DNA of 64,000 bases from Microbacterium sp. CBA3102. Its GTDB lineage: Bacteria > Actinomycetota > Actinomycetes > Actinomycetales > Microbacteriaceae. The stretch lies in assembly GCF_007954505.1 (NCBI RefSeq), contig NZ_CP042412.1, positions 1,240,001-1,304,000 of the forward strand, given 5' to 3'. Both the position numbers and the translations under genes were made by a program. Below the pieces are notes generated by a model, which saw nothing but the letters and a program-made list of their open reading frames with translations, did no database searches and was not told the DNA's origin. Positions 41,085-48,336 of this stretch are shown one piece after another. Position 1 is the stretch's first letter; each line of letters begins with the position of its first letter.

Positions 41085-41639
41085 TCAGCGCGCGGGGCCC
41101 GTGTCCTTCTCGTCGCGGATGGCGTCGCGCAGCTCCTGGTCGAGGTCGGAGGCCTCTTCGATCGCCGCCGTCATGCCGGCGAGGAACCGCGTGACCACCG
41201 CACGCTCGTCGTCGGACAGCTCGTCGACCAGGGCGAGCATGCGTCGATGCATGGCCCCGAGGGTCGCGCGGACCTCTTCGTCGCTGCTCACGGTCGGCAC
41301 CACGACTCCCGCGCGGCGGTCGGTGGGGTGGGGCTCGCGACGGACGTGTCCGCCCTTCTCGAGCCTGTCGATGAGAGTGGTCGTCGACGCCGTGGAGATG
41401 TCGAGCATCTTCGCGATGTCGATCGGGCGGACGATGCGGCCCGCCCGCTGCTCCCGGAGCAGGAAGCGCAGTGCCATCAGGTCGGTCTCGTTCATTCCCA
41501 TCGATGCGCGGGTGCGTGCGCGCATCGCGGTCTCGGCCGCCCGGTAGCGCCGCAGCATGTTCAGCACGTCGACGGTGCTGACGTTCCCGCCGTCGGGGTA
41601 CCAGTATCCGGAGCGCGTGTACTCCTGGGGGTCGCTCAT
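41085..41639 (-). CDS. MarR-family transcriptional regulator
   Basis: A 184-residue MarR protein. The winged helix spans about 70-125: RIVRPIDIAKMLDISTASTTTLIDRLEKGGHVRREPHPTDRRAGVVVPT, with the DxRxxxV wing typical of MarR. Long helices at both ends form the dimer interface. The start overlaps the stop of the 80-residue upstream gene (ATGA), so the two are coupled. Its targets are unknown; the divergent MarR gene at 42009 is one candidate. Confidence 0.87.
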   Translation of the reverse strand: MSDPQEYTRSGYWYPDGGNVSTVDVLNMLRRYRAAETAMRARTRASMGMNETDLMALRFLLREQRAGRIVRPIDIAKMLDISTASTTTLIDRLEKGGHVRREPHPTDRRAGVVVPTVSSDEEVRATLGAMHRRMLALVDELSDDERAVVTRFLAGMTAAIEEASDLDQELRDAIRDEKDTGPAR

Positions 41640-41878
41640 GACGCCACCACCTCTCCGTCGGCCTCGGGGAGGGACTCCCGTTCGAGCATCTCCACCGCTC
41701 CCGCGGCGACGCCGACGGGGACCACGAGCAGGAACCCGCCGGTGATCGCGTCGTTCTCCGCCACGATGATCTGCTCGATCCTGTCGCGAGGAATCCCGGG
41801 GAACCGGCTCTGCAGGTGCTCGAGCAGGCTCGCATAGCCGATGAACTTCTCGTCCTCGAGGGTGACCGGGTCGACCAT
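41636..41878 (-). CDS. Small three-helix-bundle-type protein
   Basis: An 80-residue acidic protein: EKFIGYASLLEHLQSRFPGIPRDRIEQIIVAENDAITGG, then a hydrophobic GFLLVVPVGVAAGAVEMLERES. The helical pattern with a RFP(G)xPxxxIExIV core resembles the three-helix-bundle dimerisation domains found in small actinobacterial proteins. The function is unknown. It is first in a two-gene operon with the MarR regulator and may modulate it. Confidence 0.65.
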   Translation of the reverse strand: MVDPVTLEDEKFIGYASLLEHLQSRFPGIPRDRIEQIIVAENDAITGGFLLVVPVGVAAGAVEMLERESLPEADGEVVAS

Positions 41879-42008
41879 GGGTTCCTTTCGCGCGGTGAGT
41901 CAATCCTCTCATCGTGGGAGGGTACCGGCGACGACCGAATTCCCTAGTTCGTCAGGTAATAAGGCTGCCGAGGTAACATGGGCACCTGGGCCGCGGGGGA
42001 GGTGCGTA

Positions 42009-42452
42009 ATGGGGAATGGTCTGGACGTCGTGGCATCGGAGCTCGCCCGCGATGTCGAAGAGTTCCGGCGGGCCGAGGCGCAGCTGCGTCGACGGCTGGC
42101 GGCAGCGCGTCAACCCAATGAGACGGATCGCTCGGCCATGCGCATCATCGCGTCGGCTCCGGTCGATACCCCGGTCACGCCCGGCGAGCTGGCCGCTCAG
42201 CTCGGGGTGAGCACGGCGGCCGTCACCTCCGTCGTGCGCCGGCTCGCCGAGCGCGGTCAGGTGGTCGTGGCCGTCCATCCGGACGACGCGCGTTCGAAGA
42301 TCATCCGTCCGTCTCTTCGCGATCTGCACTCTCCTGCCGACGAGATCTCTCGCCGCATCGAGCGGGTGGAGAGGGAGTTCGCACCCGAGCAGCTCGCCGC
42401 GATCTCGCTGTTCCTGCGGCGTCTCGCCCGCGAACTCGAAGGCATCGAATAG
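42009..42452 (+). CDS. MarR-family transcriptional regulator
   Basis: A 147-residue MarR protein. DNA-binding part: TPVTPGELAAQLGVSTAAVTSVVRRLAERGQVVVAVHPDDARSKIIRPS. ATG 42009 is preceded by GGGGAGGTG. The frame is open upstream to 41841, but that would cross the divergent promoter. A CTAGTTAAACTAG palindrome 18 bases after its stop, before the DUF7882-type gene, is a plausible binding site for this or the neighbouring MarR protein. Confidence 0.87.
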   Translation: MGNGLDVVASELARDVEEFRRAEAQLRRRLAAARQPNETDRSAMRIIASAPVDTPVTPGELAAQLGVSTAAVTSVVRRLAERGQVVVAVHPDDARSKIIRPSLRDLHSPADEISRRIERVEREFAPEQLAAISLFLRRLARELEGIE

Positions 42453-42469
42453 GCCCGACTTCCATTTAG

Positions 42470-42482
42470 CTAGTTAAACTAG
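42470..42482. promoter_or_regulatory. Palindrome CTAGTTAAACTAG, likely MarR operator
   Basis: A perfect 6-1-6 dyad in an A+T-rich stretch 38 bases before the DUF7882-type start. It sits where the core promoter should be. MarR proteins bind short dyads of this kind, and a MarR gene ends just upstream. Confidence 0.55.
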
Positions 42483-42490
42483 TAATCTAA

Positions 42491-42511
42491 TTCCTGTACG
42501 AAATACAGGAA
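42491..42511 (+). promoter_or_regulatory. 5'-UTR hairpin overlapping the ribosome site
   Basis: Perfect 8-bp arms TTCCTGTA and TACAGGAA around CGAAA. The right arm runs into the AGGAAGGGG ribosome site of the gene at 42521. It could be an RNA hairpin that limits translation, or a DNA operator. Confidence 0.5.
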
Positions 42512-42520
42512 GGGGACGTC

Positions 42521-42847
42521 ATGGGTCTGCTCAGCTACGCCGGAGAATCGAAGGTCATCGAGATCGACGACCCGCTGCTCGCGCATCTCCGACTCGTCGC
42601 CGTGACGAAGCTCCGCCGGGGCGAGTCCTTCCCGCTCACGCTGCGTACGACGGAGTCGACCATCGAGACCCTGTGGATGCACGCGTCGATTCCGGTGCGC
42701 TTCGTGGTGGACGACGAGCGTGAGCTCCAGCGGCCATTGCTGGTGAAGATGATGGCTGCCGCGAGTTCGGCGAACGGGCTGGACCTCACGGATCCCGACT
42801 TCGCCGCGTCGTTGCCGTCTGCGGCGCCGATGCACGCGGTCGCCTGA
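42521..42847 (+). CDS. DUF7882-type small protein typical of Microbacteriaceae
   Basis: A 108-residue protein with the recognisable pattern MGLLSYAGESKVIEIDDPLLAHLRLVAVTKLRRGESFPL, then TLWMHASIPVRFVVDDE and a Ser/Asn segment SSANGLDL. Proteins with this layout are frequent, multi-copy and apparently confined to Microbacteriaceae. They are sometimes mis-annotated as ATP-dependent DNA ligase, of which no motif is present. The role is unknown. A MarR-type dyad and a hairpin lie upstream, so expression is probably controlled. Confidence 0.75.
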   Translation: MGLLSYAGESKVIEIDDPLLAHLRLVAVTKLRRGESFPLTLRTTESTIETLWMHASIPVRFVVDDERELQRPLLVKMMAAASSANGLDLTDPDFAASLPSAAPMHAVA

Positions 42848-42996
42848 AAGCTCGCCTCCGTCAACTCCGCGCTCCTGGGCAAAGCAGCGCGAAGACCGGA
42901 CGGAGGTGCGTGGCGGTGTCACCGGGGGGTGACGACATCGCCGCTCTTGGCATCCGGCCGCCCGGAATCGGGTCCTGGCGGCCGGATGCCCTTCGC

Positions 42997-43749
42997 TCAG
43001 AGGGCGGTGTATCCGCCGTCGACGAGGTGGTAGCTGCCGGTGATGAAGCTCGCGGCGTCACTGGCGAGGAACGCGATGAGGCTCGCGACCTCGTCGGCCT
43101 GGCCCAGTCGGCCGATCGGGTGCTTGCTGACGAGGAACTCCTTCGCCTCGTCGCCCATGTTCGCGAGCAGCGGGGTGTCGATGAAGCCGGGGCCCACCGA
43201 GTTCACGCGCACCCCCTTCGCCGAGTACTCGAGCGCTGCCGACTTGGTCATGCCGACCACGCCGTGCTTGGCGGTGACGTAGGCGGGCGAGCCGGCGAAC
43301 CCGACGCTTCCCAGGATCGAGGCGATGTTCACGACCGATCCGCCGCCGTTCGCGAGGATCGACGGGATCTGCGCCTTCATGTTCCGGAACACGGCGTTGA
43401 GGTTGATCGCGATGACCTTGTCCCAGGCGTCGTCCTCGTACTCCGCGGTCGGGGCGGTCGCGCCGCCGATGCCGGCGTTGTTGACCCCGATGCGCAGCGG
43501 AGCCAGGGAGTTGGCGGTCTCGATGGAGGAGGCGATCCAGGCGGCGTCCGTCGCATCGCCCACGGAGGCCTCCGCCGTCCCGCCGGCCGCGCGGATCTCC
43601 TCGACGACCGCGTTCGCGTGCTCGGCATTCAGGTCGTTGACCACGACCGCTGCCCCGTTCTTCGCCAGCAGGAGAGCGGTCGAGCGTCCGATTCCGCTGC
43701 CTGCTCCCGTCACGATCGCCGAGCGGTTCGAGACGTCGTACTGAGCCAC
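42997..43749 (-). CDS. SDR-family oxidoreductase next to the ehu cluster
   Basis: A 250-residue classical SDR: TGAGSGIG (cofactor), NNAGIGG, the catalytic Ser in VVNIASILG, and YVTAKHG with the Tyr-Lys pair. An NAD preference is suggested by the aspartate in VVVNDLNAEHA after beta-2. The GTG at 43749 has GGAG six bases upstream; the GTG at 43761 does not. It follows the GntR gene on the same strand and may be regulated by it. A role in metabolising the solute imported by the ABC system is possible but unproven. Confidence 0.86.
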   Translation of the reverse strand: MAQYDVSNRSAIVTGAGSGIGRSTALLLAKNGAAVVVNDLNAEHANAVVEEIRAAGGTAEASVGDATDAAWIASSIETANSLAPLRIGVNNAGIGGATAPTAEYEDDAWDKVIAINLNAVFRNMKAQIPSILANGGGSVVNIASILGSVGFAGSPAYVTAKHGVVGMTKSAALEYSAKGVRVNSVGPGFIDTPLLANMGDEAKEFLVSKHPIGRLGQADEVASLIAFLASDAASFITGSYHLVDGGYTAL

Positions 43750-43881
43750 GAGAGACTCCACTTCCGGGCGGGCACGGTGCCGGGAGATCTTCTCGGACGG
43801 TCCGTCCTTCCTTCCACCCTACGCCTTCACGACCGGGGTGGATTCACGTGAATGGAAGTGTCCCCGTGTGGAAGGTGCCGG

Positions 43882-44634
43882 TCAGGCGTCGGCCACGTCG
43901 ATCCTGCTGAGCGTCGGCGGTGCCAGGATCGCACCCGTCTCCACGGTCTCGACATCGCGCCGGCCCGTGAGGCGCGCGACCGCATCGTCGAACTGCTCGT
44001 CGAGCGCGGCCAGCGCGCCCGGTGCGTCGTGGTGCGACAGCGCATCGATCAACGCCTGATAGGTGGGCGAGACGGAGGCGGGCACCGCATAACCTTCGTC
44101 GGCACTGAAGCTCGCGATCCGCGTCTGGAGCGCGAGCGTCATCATGGCGCGGGAGAGTCGAGGGCTCTGCGCGGCGTTCACGAGGGCCTGGTGGAACGCG
44201 ATGTCCGCGTCGCCAATGCCGAGTGCGTCCGCGCGGGTGCTCGCCTGTCTCAGCTCGGCCAGCGCGCTCTCGAGCTGCTCCGCCGCCGGAAGCCGGTTCC
44301 TCACGATGAGGCGCACGGCTTCGCATTCCACGGCCCGGCGCTCGGTGTACAGGTCGGCGATGCCGTCGACCGGGATCACGCTCACGCGCAGGCCCCGACC
44401 CGGAAGTGCCGTCAGTGCACCCTCCTGCACGAGTCGCTGCGCCGCCTCGCGCAGGGGACCGCGGCTCACGCCGAGCTTCGCGGCGATGTCCACCTCGCCC
44501 AGGGGGCTGCCGACCGGCAGTGCGCCGGAGAAGATCGCCGACCGGAGTTCGGCCGTGATCAGGTCGACCGTCGAAGGCCGTGCCATGCGGAAGACCGCGC
44601 CGGGCATCCCGTTCGGGGCGGGCGTGAGTGGCAT
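43882..44634 (-). CDS. GntR-family (FCD domain) regulator of the ehu-type operon
   Basis: A 250-residue FadR-subfamily protein. The winged helix is STVDLITAELRSAIFSGALPVGSPLGEVDIAAKLGVSRGPLREAAQRLVQEGAL. The FCD ligand domain (about 100-235) carries the metal-type D...H...H residues in IGDADIAFHQALVNAAQ. ATG 44634 has CAGGAG five bases upstream; a longer form from 44667 lacks one. It is divergent from the ABC importer genes, with a TTGTATA-N4-TAGACAA dyad between. It probably represses the importer until its substrate or a breakdown product binds. Confidence 0.88.
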   Translation of the reverse strand: MPLTPAPNGMPGAVFRMARPSTVDLITAELRSAIFSGALPVGSPLGEVDIAAKLGVSRGPLREAAQRLVQEGALTALPGRGLRVSVIPVDGIADLYTERRAVECEAVRLIVRNRLPAAEQLESALAELRQASTRADALGIGDADIAFHQALVNAAQSPRLSRAMMTLALQTRIASFSADEGYAVPASVSPTYQALIDALSHHDAPGALAALDEQFDDAVARLTGRRDVETVETGAILAPPTLSRIDVADA

Positions 44635-44734
44635 GAGCGCTCCTGAGTCGATCGTCGGTGACTCCATTCTGCATCCGACGTGTGTCGGAGCCCGACACGT
44701 GTCCGCACGGGCCGGGCACCCCACCATAACGAGT

Positions 44735-44752
44735 TTGTATAAATGTAGACAA
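44735..44752. promoter_or_regulatory. GntR/FCD operator
   Basis: TTGTATA-N4-TAGACAA, arms matching at six of seven positions, in the 233-bp gap between the divergent regulator and importer genes. FadR-type regulators use dyads of the TTGT-N-ACAA class. Confidence 0.6.
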
Positions 44753-44867
44753 TCCGACAGTCTGAATGTGCACAAACGGTCGATCCGGCATAACGTGGCC
44801 GTCGGCCCGAGGCCGGAGAACGGTCTCGCCCGCTCAACCGCACGCCCGATATCGAAAGAGGAACCGT

Positions 44868-45761
44868 ATGCCCTCCACCCGAACTCATCTGCGCGCCGGC
44901 GCCGTCGCGGCCTCCGCCGCGCTCGTCGTGACTCTGGCCGCCTGCTCGTCGTCCGGCACGGACGAGGAGAGCGGCTCGACGCTCGAGCAGCTGCAGAACG
45001 ACGGGAAGATCACCGTCGCGATCGCCGACGAGCGTCCGTACTCGTGGGTCGAGGGCGGCGAGCCCACCGGCGCGACCATCGCCATGCACCGCGAGATCTT
45101 CTCGAACATGGGGATCGACGACGTCGAGGTGGTCGAGGTCGACTGGAACTCGCTGATCCCCGGACTCAAGGCCGGCCGCTTCGACGCGATCAGCGCCGGG
45201 ATGTCGATCCTGCCCGAACGCTGCGAGGAGGCGGCGTTCAGCGATCCCGAGATCATGTACACCACCACGCTGATGGTGCCCGAGGGCAACCCGCGCGGTC
45301 TCACCGACCTCGACTCGGTCGTCGACGACCCCGAGGTCACGCTCGCCGTGCTCGGTGGAGGGATCGAGAGCGGATACGCCGAGAAGCTCGGCATCTCGAA
45401 CACGGTGTCGGTGGACAACGCGCAGTCCGGCATGGACCTCGTCGCCAACGGGCGCGCCGACGCCTTCGCGATGACGGCGATCTCGCTGAACTGGATGGCG
45501 GACAACAACCCGGACGCCGGCGTCGAGACGACCGAGGCGTTCGTCCAGGAGATCGACGGCGTGCCGCAGATCGGTGCCGGGTCGACCGTGTTCCGCACCG
45601 GTGACACGGAGCTCCTCGACGCATACAACGAGCAGCTCGCCTCCATCACGGGTGACGAGCAGGCCTACCTCGACCTCGTCGGGGAGTACGGCTTCACCGC
45701 GGAGAACCTCCCGCCGTCCGACCTGACGACCGCCCAGCTCTGCGCGGGCGAGCTCGGCTGA
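44868..45761 (+). CDS. ehuB: EhuB-like substrate-binding lipoprotein of an ectoine/amino-acid ABC importer
   Basis: A 297-residue periplasmic-binding-protein-like lipoprotein. The signal peptide ends in the lipobox LAAC with Cys26. The solute-binding fold (SBP family 3) follows: GKITVAIADERPYSWVEGGEPTGATIAMHREIF, SLIPGLKAGRFDAISAGMSILPERCEEAAFSDP and the GRADAFAMT hinge region. These segments follow the EhuB family of ectoine/hydroxyectoine binders. The following three genes also match Ehu subunits, which makes the family call firmer than the substrate call. AAAGAGG precedes ATG 44868. Confidence 0.78.
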   Translation: MPSTRTHLRAGAVAASAALVVTLAACSSSGTDEESGSTLEQLQNDGKITVAIADERPYSWVEGGEPTGATIAMHREIFSNMGIDDVEVVEVDWNSLIPGLKAGRFDAISAGMSILPERCEEAAFSDPEIMYTTTLMVPEGNPRGLTDLDSVVDDPEVTLAVLGGGIESGYAEKLGISNTVSVDNAQSGMDLVANGRADAFAMTAISLNWMADNNPDAGVETTEAFVQEIDGVPQIGAGSTVFRTGDTELLDAYNEQLASITGDEQAYLDLVGEYGFTAENLPPSDLTTAQLCAGELG

Positions 45762-45773
45762 GGCCACCGGCGA

Positions 45774-46493
45774 ATGGACAATCTGTCCGCGTTGTGGGCG
45801 GCTCTGCCCGCGATCGGCGGTGGCGTGCTCGTCACGCTCACGCTGACCGTGGGCGGGGCCCTCCTCGCGCTCATCGTCGCGGTGGTGCTCGGTCTCTCGG
45901 TCCGTGCCGAGAACATCGTCATCCGGGGCACCTCGCGGGTGATCATCGAGTTCTTCCGTGGCACGTCGCTGGTCGTGCAGCTGTTCTTCCTCTTCTTCGT
46001 GCTGCCCCAGCTCGGCGTCTCGATCTCCCCGATCGCGTGCGGCATCCTCGGCCTCGGTCTCAATTACGGTGCCTACGGTGCGGAGGTCATCCGCGGCTCG
46101 ATCAACTCCGTCCCCACCGGGCAGTGGGAGGCGACCACCGCCCTCAGCATGACCCCTGCACACCGGATGCGCCGGGTCATCTTCCCGCAGGCCTGGGCGC
46201 TCATGATCCCCTCTCTGACGAATCTGCTCATCCAGTTGCTCAAGGGCACCGCGATCGTCGGGTTCATCACGCTCATCGACCTGACCGTGGCGCTGGACCG
46301 CCTCCGCATCCAGACCGACACCTTCTTCTACGGCGTCGTCGGCATGGTGCTCTACTTCGTGATCGCCTACGCGCTGACCCTCGTGATGAACGCCCTGGAG
46401 GTGCGCGCGAAGCACAAGCTCGGGCGCGGGGAGTCGCTGGCCGAGACCCTGCGCTTCCGCTCGCCCGTCACCCGAGGGGAGACCGCCGCATGA
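45774..46493 (+). CDS. ehuC: EhuC-like ABC permease
   Basis: A 239-residue inner-membrane permease of the His/Glu/Gln/Arg type with five hydrophobic helices. It has EFFRGTSLVVQLFFLFFVLPQLGVSISPI and the EAA loop GQWEATTALSMTPAHRMRRVIFPQAWALMIPSLTNLLIQLLKGTA, which contacts the ATPase. The GAYGAEVIRGSI segment is typical of EhuC. Its stop overlaps the ehuD start (ATGA). It starts 12 bases after the binding-protein gene. Confidence 0.78.
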   Translation: MDNLSALWAALPAIGGGVLVTLTLTVGGALLALIVAVVLGLSVRAENIVIRGTSRVIIEFFRGTSLVVQLFFLFFVLPQLGVSISPIACGILGLGLNYGAYGAEVIRGSINSVPTGQWEATTALSMTPAHRMRRVIFPQAWALMIPSLTNLLIQLLKGTAIVGFITLIDLTVALDRLRIQTDTFFYGVVGMVLYFVIAYALTLVMNALEVRAKHKLGRGESLAETLRFRSPVTRGETAA

Positions 46494-47146
46494 ACGGACC
46501 CGTCTGGAGCTGGGACACCGCCTGGGCGGCGCTCCCGCACCTGCTCGAGGGCTTCTTCACGGTCACCCTCGTCGTCACCCTGGCCGGGAGCGCGATCGCC
46601 GCCGTGCTCGGCCTCGTGATCGCCGTCGTGCGCCGCAGTGCCCCTCGACCCGTCGCGGCGAGCGTCGGCTTCCTGGTGAATTTCATCCGGATGACCCCGA
46701 TCGTCATCCAGCTGCTCTTCGCCTACTTCGCGCTGGTGACCGTGGATCCGCTGACCATCGGCATCGCGGTGTTCGGCATCCACTACGCGACCTACATGGC
46801 CGAGGTCTACCGTGCCGGCATCGAGTCCGTCCCGCGCGGGCAGTGGGAGGCTGCCACCGCCCTGAGTATGTCCCGCCCGCGCACCTGGACCGCCGTGGTG
46901 CTCCCGCAGGCGATCAGGGCGACCGTCCCCTCCCTGGGCAACTACGTGATCTCGATGCTGAAGGACACTCCGTTCCTCATCGCCATCACCGTGGCGGACA
47001 TGGTCAGCAACGCCCTGGAGTTCGGCGGGAACAGCTTCCGCTACCTCGAGCCCATCACGCTCGCCGGTGTGATCTTCTTCCTTGCCAGCTACCCCGCATC
47101 CGTCCTCGTCCGCAGATTGGAGAAGCGCCTTGAATACGCCTCCTGA
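46490..47146 (+). CDS. ehuD: EhuD-like ABC permease
   Basis: A 218-residue permease, partner of EhuC in the membrane channel. Motifs: FIRMTPIVIQLLFAYFALV, HYATYMAEVYRAGIESVPRGQWEAATALSMSRPRTWTAVVLPQAIRATVPSLGNYVISMLKDTP (EAA loop), and FRYLEPITLAGVIFFLASYP then LVRRLEKRLEYAS, closely the EhuD pattern. It overlaps ehuC by four bases and the ATPase gene by 17. Confidence 0.8.
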   Translation: MNGPVWSWDTAWAALPHLLEGFFTVTLVVTLAGSAIAAVLGLVIAVVRRSAPRPVAASVGFLVNFIRMTPIVIQLLFAYFALVTVDPLTIGIAVFGIHYATYMAEVYRAGIESVPRGQWEAATALSMSRPRTWTAVVLPQAIRATVPSLGNYVISMLKDTPFLIAITVADMVSNALEFGGNSFRYLEPITLAGVIFFLASYPASVLVRRLEKRLEYAS

Positions 47147-47921
47147 GAACTCCCGTCCCGCCATCCGCTTCGACGCGGTGCACAAGCGCTACGGCGACCA
47201 CGTCGTGCTCGACGGCCTCACCTTCGACGTGCAGCAGGGCGACCGGGTCACGCTCATCGGACCGAGCGGCTCGGGCAAGACCACGATCCTCCGTCTGGTC
47301 ATGACGCTGGAAGAGGCCGACGGCGGATACATCTTCATCGACGGCGAGCCGCTCACGCACGTCGAACGCGGCGGCAAGCGCGTGCCGTTGCGGGAGAAGC
47401 ACCGCAACGAGGTGCGCAAGCGCATCGGCATGGTCTTCCAGCAGTTCAACCTGTTCCCGAACATGACCGTGATGGAGAACCTCATCGAGGCCCCCGTGCA
47501 CGTGCTCGGCATGTCGAAGGCGGCGGCCACCGCGAAGGCCACCGACCTGCTGCAGAAGGTCGGCCTCGCGGACAAGGCCGACGCCCATCCGCTGCAGCTC
47601 TCGGGTGGCCAGCAGCAGCGGGTCGCCATCGCCCGTGCGCTCGCGATGGACCCGGAGATCCTGCTGCTGGACGAGGTCACCAGCGCTCTGGATCCCGAGA
47701 TCGTGGGGGAGGTGCTCGGCGTGCTGCGCGACGTCGCCGAGACGACCGACATCACCATGCTCATCGTCACCCACGAGATGCAGTTCGCCCGGGACGTCTC
47801 GAACCGCGTGCTGATGTTCGATCAGGGCAGCATCGTCGAGGAGGCCGACCCCGAGACGATGTTCTCCGCGCCGCGCGAGCAGCGCACGAGGGACTTCCTC
47901 TCCGCAGTGCTGAGCGACTGA
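47130..47921 (+). CDS. ehuA: EhuA-like ABC ATPase
   Basis: A 263-residue ATPase. Walker A GPSGSGKTT, Q-loop VFQQFNLFPNMTV, signature LSGGQQQRVAIARAL, Walker B ILLLDEVTSALDPE and H-loop VTHEM are all intact. An insertion between Walker A and Q-loop (DGEPLTHVERGGKRVPLREKHRNEVRKR) is characteristic of the EhuA group. TTG 47130 is taken as the start because GGAGAAG lies just before it; an ATG at 47082 would overlap ehuD by 65 bases. It powers uptake by the EhuBCD components. Confidence 0.82.
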   Translation: MNTPPENSRPAIRFDAVHKRYGDHVVLDGLTFDVQQGDRVTLIGPSGSGKTTILRLVMTLEEADGGYIFIDGEPLTHVERGGKRVPLREKHRNEVRKRIGMVFQQFNLFPNMTVMENLIEAPVHVLGMSKAAATAKATDLLQKVGLADKADAHPLQLSGGQQQRVAIARALAMDPEILLLDEVTSALDPEIVGEVLGVLRDVAETTDITMLIVTHEMQFARDVSNRVLMFDQGSIVEEADPETMFSAPREQRTRDFLSAVLSD

Positions 47922-47945
47922 GCCTCGAGCTCGCCTCCCCCTCCC

Positions 47946-47972
47946 GCTCCTCGCGTCGTCGACGCGAGGAGC
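47946..47972. terminator. Hairpin terminator after the ehu operon
   Basis: Perfect 12-bp arms GCTCCTCGCGTC and GACGCGAGGAGC with a 3-base loop, 25 bases after the ATPase stop. No U-tract. It separates the importer operon from the kdp operon. Confidence 0.78.
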
Positions 47973-48025
47973 GCCCTCCCCTGTGGAGGACGAGGAGGCG
48001 ACGATCCGACGATCCTGTGAGCGCC

Positions 48026-48066
48026 CCGTGAGGGTCGCCGGGATCGTCGTATGGGTTCCGTAAGGG
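48026..48066. promoter_or_regulatory. Direct repeats upstream of kdp, candidate KdpE sites
   Basis: CCGTGAGGG (48026-48034) and CCGTAAGGG (48058-48066) are spaced 32 bases apart, close to three helical turns, about 100 bases before the first small kdp ORF. OmpR-type response regulators such as KdpE bind tandem direct repeats. Assignment to KdpE is inference from position. Confidence 0.4.
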
Positions 48067-48166
48067 CGGTCAAAGCAGGGGCACCGAGGGGTGTTGTATC
48101 GGGTGTTGCGTCCTCGAGACGCGCGGTCGCCGCCCGGCGATCGCCGCAGCCTGAATGGAGCTCTCT

Positions 48167-48250
48167 GTGCTTGACCTCGTCTACGTGCTGGGCGTGATCG
48201 TCCTGTTCGTGACCGTCGGCCTCGTCGGGAAGGCGGTGGAGAAGCTGTGA
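48167..48250 (+). CDS. 27-residue single-helix peptide upstream of kdpF
   Basis: GTG 48167 opens a 27-codon frame ([26 protein letters not shown]). It is one hydrophobic helix followed by a basic/acidic end (GKAVEKL). GGAG lies six bases before it, and its TGA overlaps the kdpF GTG as GTGA. Short peptides of this form precede kdpF in other actinobacteria, as far as I recall. It could be a second KdpF-like accessory subunit or a leader peptide that couples translation. Confidence 0.65.
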   Translation: MLDLVYVLGVIVLFVTVGLVGKAVEKL

Positions 48251-48336
48251 TCGTGTTCGAGCTTCTCGCGACCGTGCTCGGCGTCGCTGCTGTCGTCTAC
48301 CTGGTGTTCGCCCTCGTGAAGCCGGAGCGCTTCTGA
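48247..48336 (+). CDS. kdpF: KdpF, small subunit of the K+-transporting ATPase
   Basis: A 29-residue single-helix protein (first residues [19 protein letters not shown], ending KPERF). Length, the single transmembrane helix and the [12 protein letters not shown] ending match KdpF, which stabilises the KdpABC complex in the membrane. It starts with GTG inside the previous stop and shares one base with the kdpA start (TGATG). Confidence 0.88.
   Translation: MIVFELLATVLGVAAVVYLVFALVKPERF

Noticed and set aside
42521..42847. ATP-dependent DNA ligase
   Set aside because: Only 108 residues, with no KxDG lysine motif or other ligase motif, despite that label sometimes being attached to similar proteins.
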